Shown piece after piece: positions 62,654 through 64,000 of a stretch of 64,000 bases of DNA (positions are counted from its first letter, which is position 1; each line of letters starts with the position of its first letter). Origin of the DNA: Burkholderia sp. WSM2232 (GTDB lineage: Bacteria > Pseudomonadota > Gammaproteobacteria > Burkholderiales > Burkholderiaceae); the NCBI RefSeq assembly GCF_000472545.1, contig NZ_AWZV01000015.1:1-64000 (forward strand), written 5' to 3'. The notes beneath the pieces are model-generated. The model had not been told where the DNA came from. It saw nothing but the letters and a program-made list of their open reading frames with translations, and did no database searches. Position numbers and translations under genes: made by a program.

Positions 62654-63304
62654 ATGTCTTTTGCCAGCAACCCCATCCAGTTGATCGCGGTACTGTTCGT
62701 GTTGTCGCTGCTGCCGCTGATCGCCATTCTGGGTTCTTCGTTTCTGAAGATCTCGATCGTGCTCTCGATGCTGCGCAATGCACTCGGTATTCAACAGATA
62801 CCGCCGAACATCGCCATCTACGGCCTGTCGCTGATCCTGACGGCCTTCATCATGGCGCCGATTGGAATGGCGATTTCCGACAACCTGAAACAGGTGCAGA
62901 TTTCAGCGGACGCGCCCGACTTCTACCAGCAGGTCGACCAGAACGTTCTTAAGCCTTACCGCGGCTTTCTCGCCAGACACGCGAAGCCGGAGCAGGTCAA
63001 ATTCTTTTCGGACATCGGCAAAAAGATGTGGCCGGAGGAATATAGAAGCCGTATCCCGGATGATTCGCTCGTTGTTCTGATGCCCGCCTTTGCGGTTGGC
63101 CAGCTGATCGAGTCGTTCAAGATCGGCCTGCTTCTGTATTTGCCGTTCATCGCAATCGATCTGATCGTTTCCAACGTGCTGCTGGCTATGGGCATGATGA
63201 TGATGTCCCCTATGACCATCGCGTTGCCGCTCAAACTGCTGGTCTTCGTGCTCGTCGGCGGCTGGGAGCGTTTGCTCGCTCAACTCCTGGCGTCGTACTC
63301 ATGA
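62654..63304 (+). CDS. sctR: SctR, export apparatus inner-membrane protein
   Basis: The 216-aa protein has the FliP/SctR marks: an N-terminal hydrophobic helix, FLKISIVLSMLRNALGIQQI, a periplasmic loop, and the C-terminal helices (FKIGLLLYLPFIAIDLIVSN, MGMMMMSPMTIALPLKLLVF). It forms the core export gate with SctS and SctT. The ATG at 62654 is chosen because the conserved sequence starts there; an earlier in-frame ATG at 62597 overlaps the regulatory box. Confidence 0.94.
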   Translation: MSFASNPIQLIAVLFVLSLLPLIAILGSSFLKISIVLSMLRNALGIQQIPPNIAIYGLSLILTAFIMAPIGMAISDNLKQVQISADAPDFYQQVDQNVLKPYRGFLARHAKPEQVKFFSDIGKKMWPEEYRSRIPDDSLVVLMPAFAVGQLIESFKIGLLLYLPFIAIDLIVSNVLLAMGMMMMSPMTIALPLKLLVFVLVGGWERLLAQLLASYS

Positions 63305-63570
63305 GCAGCGTCGTCATCACCCAACTCGCGTCGAATCTGTTGTGGCTCGTGCTGCTGCTGTCTCTACCGGTGGTCGCGACTGCGGCCATCGTAGGGGTCG
63401 GCGTCAGCCTGATACAGGTTCTCACCCAAGTGCAAGATCAGACGATCCAGTTTCTGATCAAGCTGGTCGCGGTGTGCATCACACTGGTGCTTACCTATCA
63501 CTGGATGGGCTCGGAACTGATCAACTACACAACGGCAATCTTCGATCAGATCAGTCTGATGGGGAAGTGA
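63301..63570 (+). CDS. sctS: SctS, export apparatus protein
   Basis: The 89-aa protein has two transmembrane helices with the FliQ/SctS pattern (LVLLLSLPVVATAAIVGVGV, LIQVLTQVQDQTIQFLIKLV). It packs around the SctR/SctT gate. It overlaps sctR by 4 bp (ATGA) and abuts sctT. Confidence 0.94.
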   Translation: MSSVVITQLASNLLWLVLLLSLPVVATAAIVGVGVSLIQVLTQVQDQTIQFLIKLVAVCITLVLTYHWMGSELINYTTAIFDQISLMGK

Positions 63571-64000
63571 ATGGCTCACTGGACTACCTTTGTTCCGACG
63601 CTTGCACTTTGCATGATGCGCCCGCTGGGCGTTTTCATCCTGCTGCCGCTCTTTACGAGCCGCAGCCTGGGCGGCAGTCTCGTGCGCAACGCGCTGGTGC
63701 TGTTGATCGCATTGCCGCTGCTTCCTGCCTATCTCGGGGCGCCGGTGCTGGCTTCGGCGGGCAGCGGTCCTGATCTGGTGCTGCTGTACGCGCGTGAGGT
63801 GGTTATCGGCGTGCTGATCGGCTTTAGCGCGGCGCTGCCGTTCTGGGCGATCGACATCGCCGGTTATGTGATCGACACCATGCGCGGCACTTCCATCGCA
63901 TCGGCGATCAACCCGGCGCTGGGCGAGCAGTCGTCGATCTTCGGAATTCTGTTCTCGCAGATTCTGTCGGTGATTTTTCTCGCTTCCGGTGGTTTCAACA
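63571..64000 (+). CDS. sctT: SctT, export apparatus protein (partial)
   Basis: The first 143 codons are present, cut by the window edge. Hydrophobic helices and the FliR/SctT marks are seen (MMRPLGVFILLPLFTSRSLG, YAREVVIGVLIGFSAALPFW, MRGTSIASAINPALGEQSSI). It begins directly after the sctS stop. sctU is expected next, outside the window. Confidence 0.93.
   Translation, partial: MAHWTTFVPTLALCMMRPLGVFILLPLFTSRSLGGSLVRNALVLLIALPLLPAYLGAPVLASAGSGPDLVLLYAREVVIGVLIGFSAALPFWAIDIAGYVIDTMRGTSIASAINPALGEQSSIFGILFSQILSVIFLASGGFN

Overview
The window looks like a chromosomal segment of a Burkholderiaceae member (Burkholderia, Paraburkholderia or Caballeronia type). It has high GC, dense gene packing, a Burkholderia-type trimeric porin, an AcoR/AcoXABC acetoin system and typical betaproteobacterial regulators. 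I see no tRNA, rRNA, insertion sequence or CRISPR array. Assignments rest on motif reading only; no database search was possible.

Layout. (1) 1-8 kb: an octanucleotide tandem array, an IclR regulator, a structured intergenic RNA candidate with a strong terminator, an SDR pseudogene, a divergent LysR/MFS pair followed by a GAF protein and an amidohydrolase, and a soluble chemoreceptor-like protein. (2) 8.5-18 kb: acetoin/2,3-butanediol catabolism. AcoR is followed by a sigma-54 promoter with an upstream palindrome, then acoX-acoA-acoB-acoC, a 2,3-butanediol dehydrogenase, a short-chain dehydrogenase and a lipoate-protein ligase that could lipoylate AcoC. (3) 18-29 kb: an OmpR-type two-component system convergent with an RND efflux operon, then a UvrA2-type ATPase without the UvrB-binding insert. 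(4) 29-31.5 kb: decayed gene fragments and a lysozyme-inhibitor-like lipid-envelope gene. (5) 31.5-43 kb: an accessory island with an alpha/beta hydrolase bearing a Cys nucleophile, five candidate type III effectors (F-box-like/helical repeat, pentapeptide repeat, two unknowns, ankyrin repeat), a NarL-type regulator whose phosphoacceptor Asp is Glu, a porin and a lytic transglycosylase. (6) 43.3 kb to the right edge: a type III secretion system whose gene order closely follows Salmonella SPI-2 (ssa/sse), running from the secretin to sctT, which is cut by the window edge.

The main discovery candidate joins regions 5 and 6. A 19-bp dyad, consensus TTCAGGTCATCACCTGATG, occurs six times, each time just upstream of a transcription unit of the island (hydrolase, lytic transglycosylase, chaperone-sctC operon, AraC-needle operon, ssaM-sctV operon, sctR operon). 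It is most simply the operator of a dedicated activator encoded in the island: either the NarL-type regulator with the Glu phosphosite, or the AraC-type regulator upstream of the needle gene. It ties the hydrolase and the transglycosylase to the secretion regulon. Other points of interest are the 230-nt RNA candidate, the AcoR with a variant GAFTGA loop, the MCP-hairpin/sensor protein with reversed order, and a possible internal translation start in sctQ.
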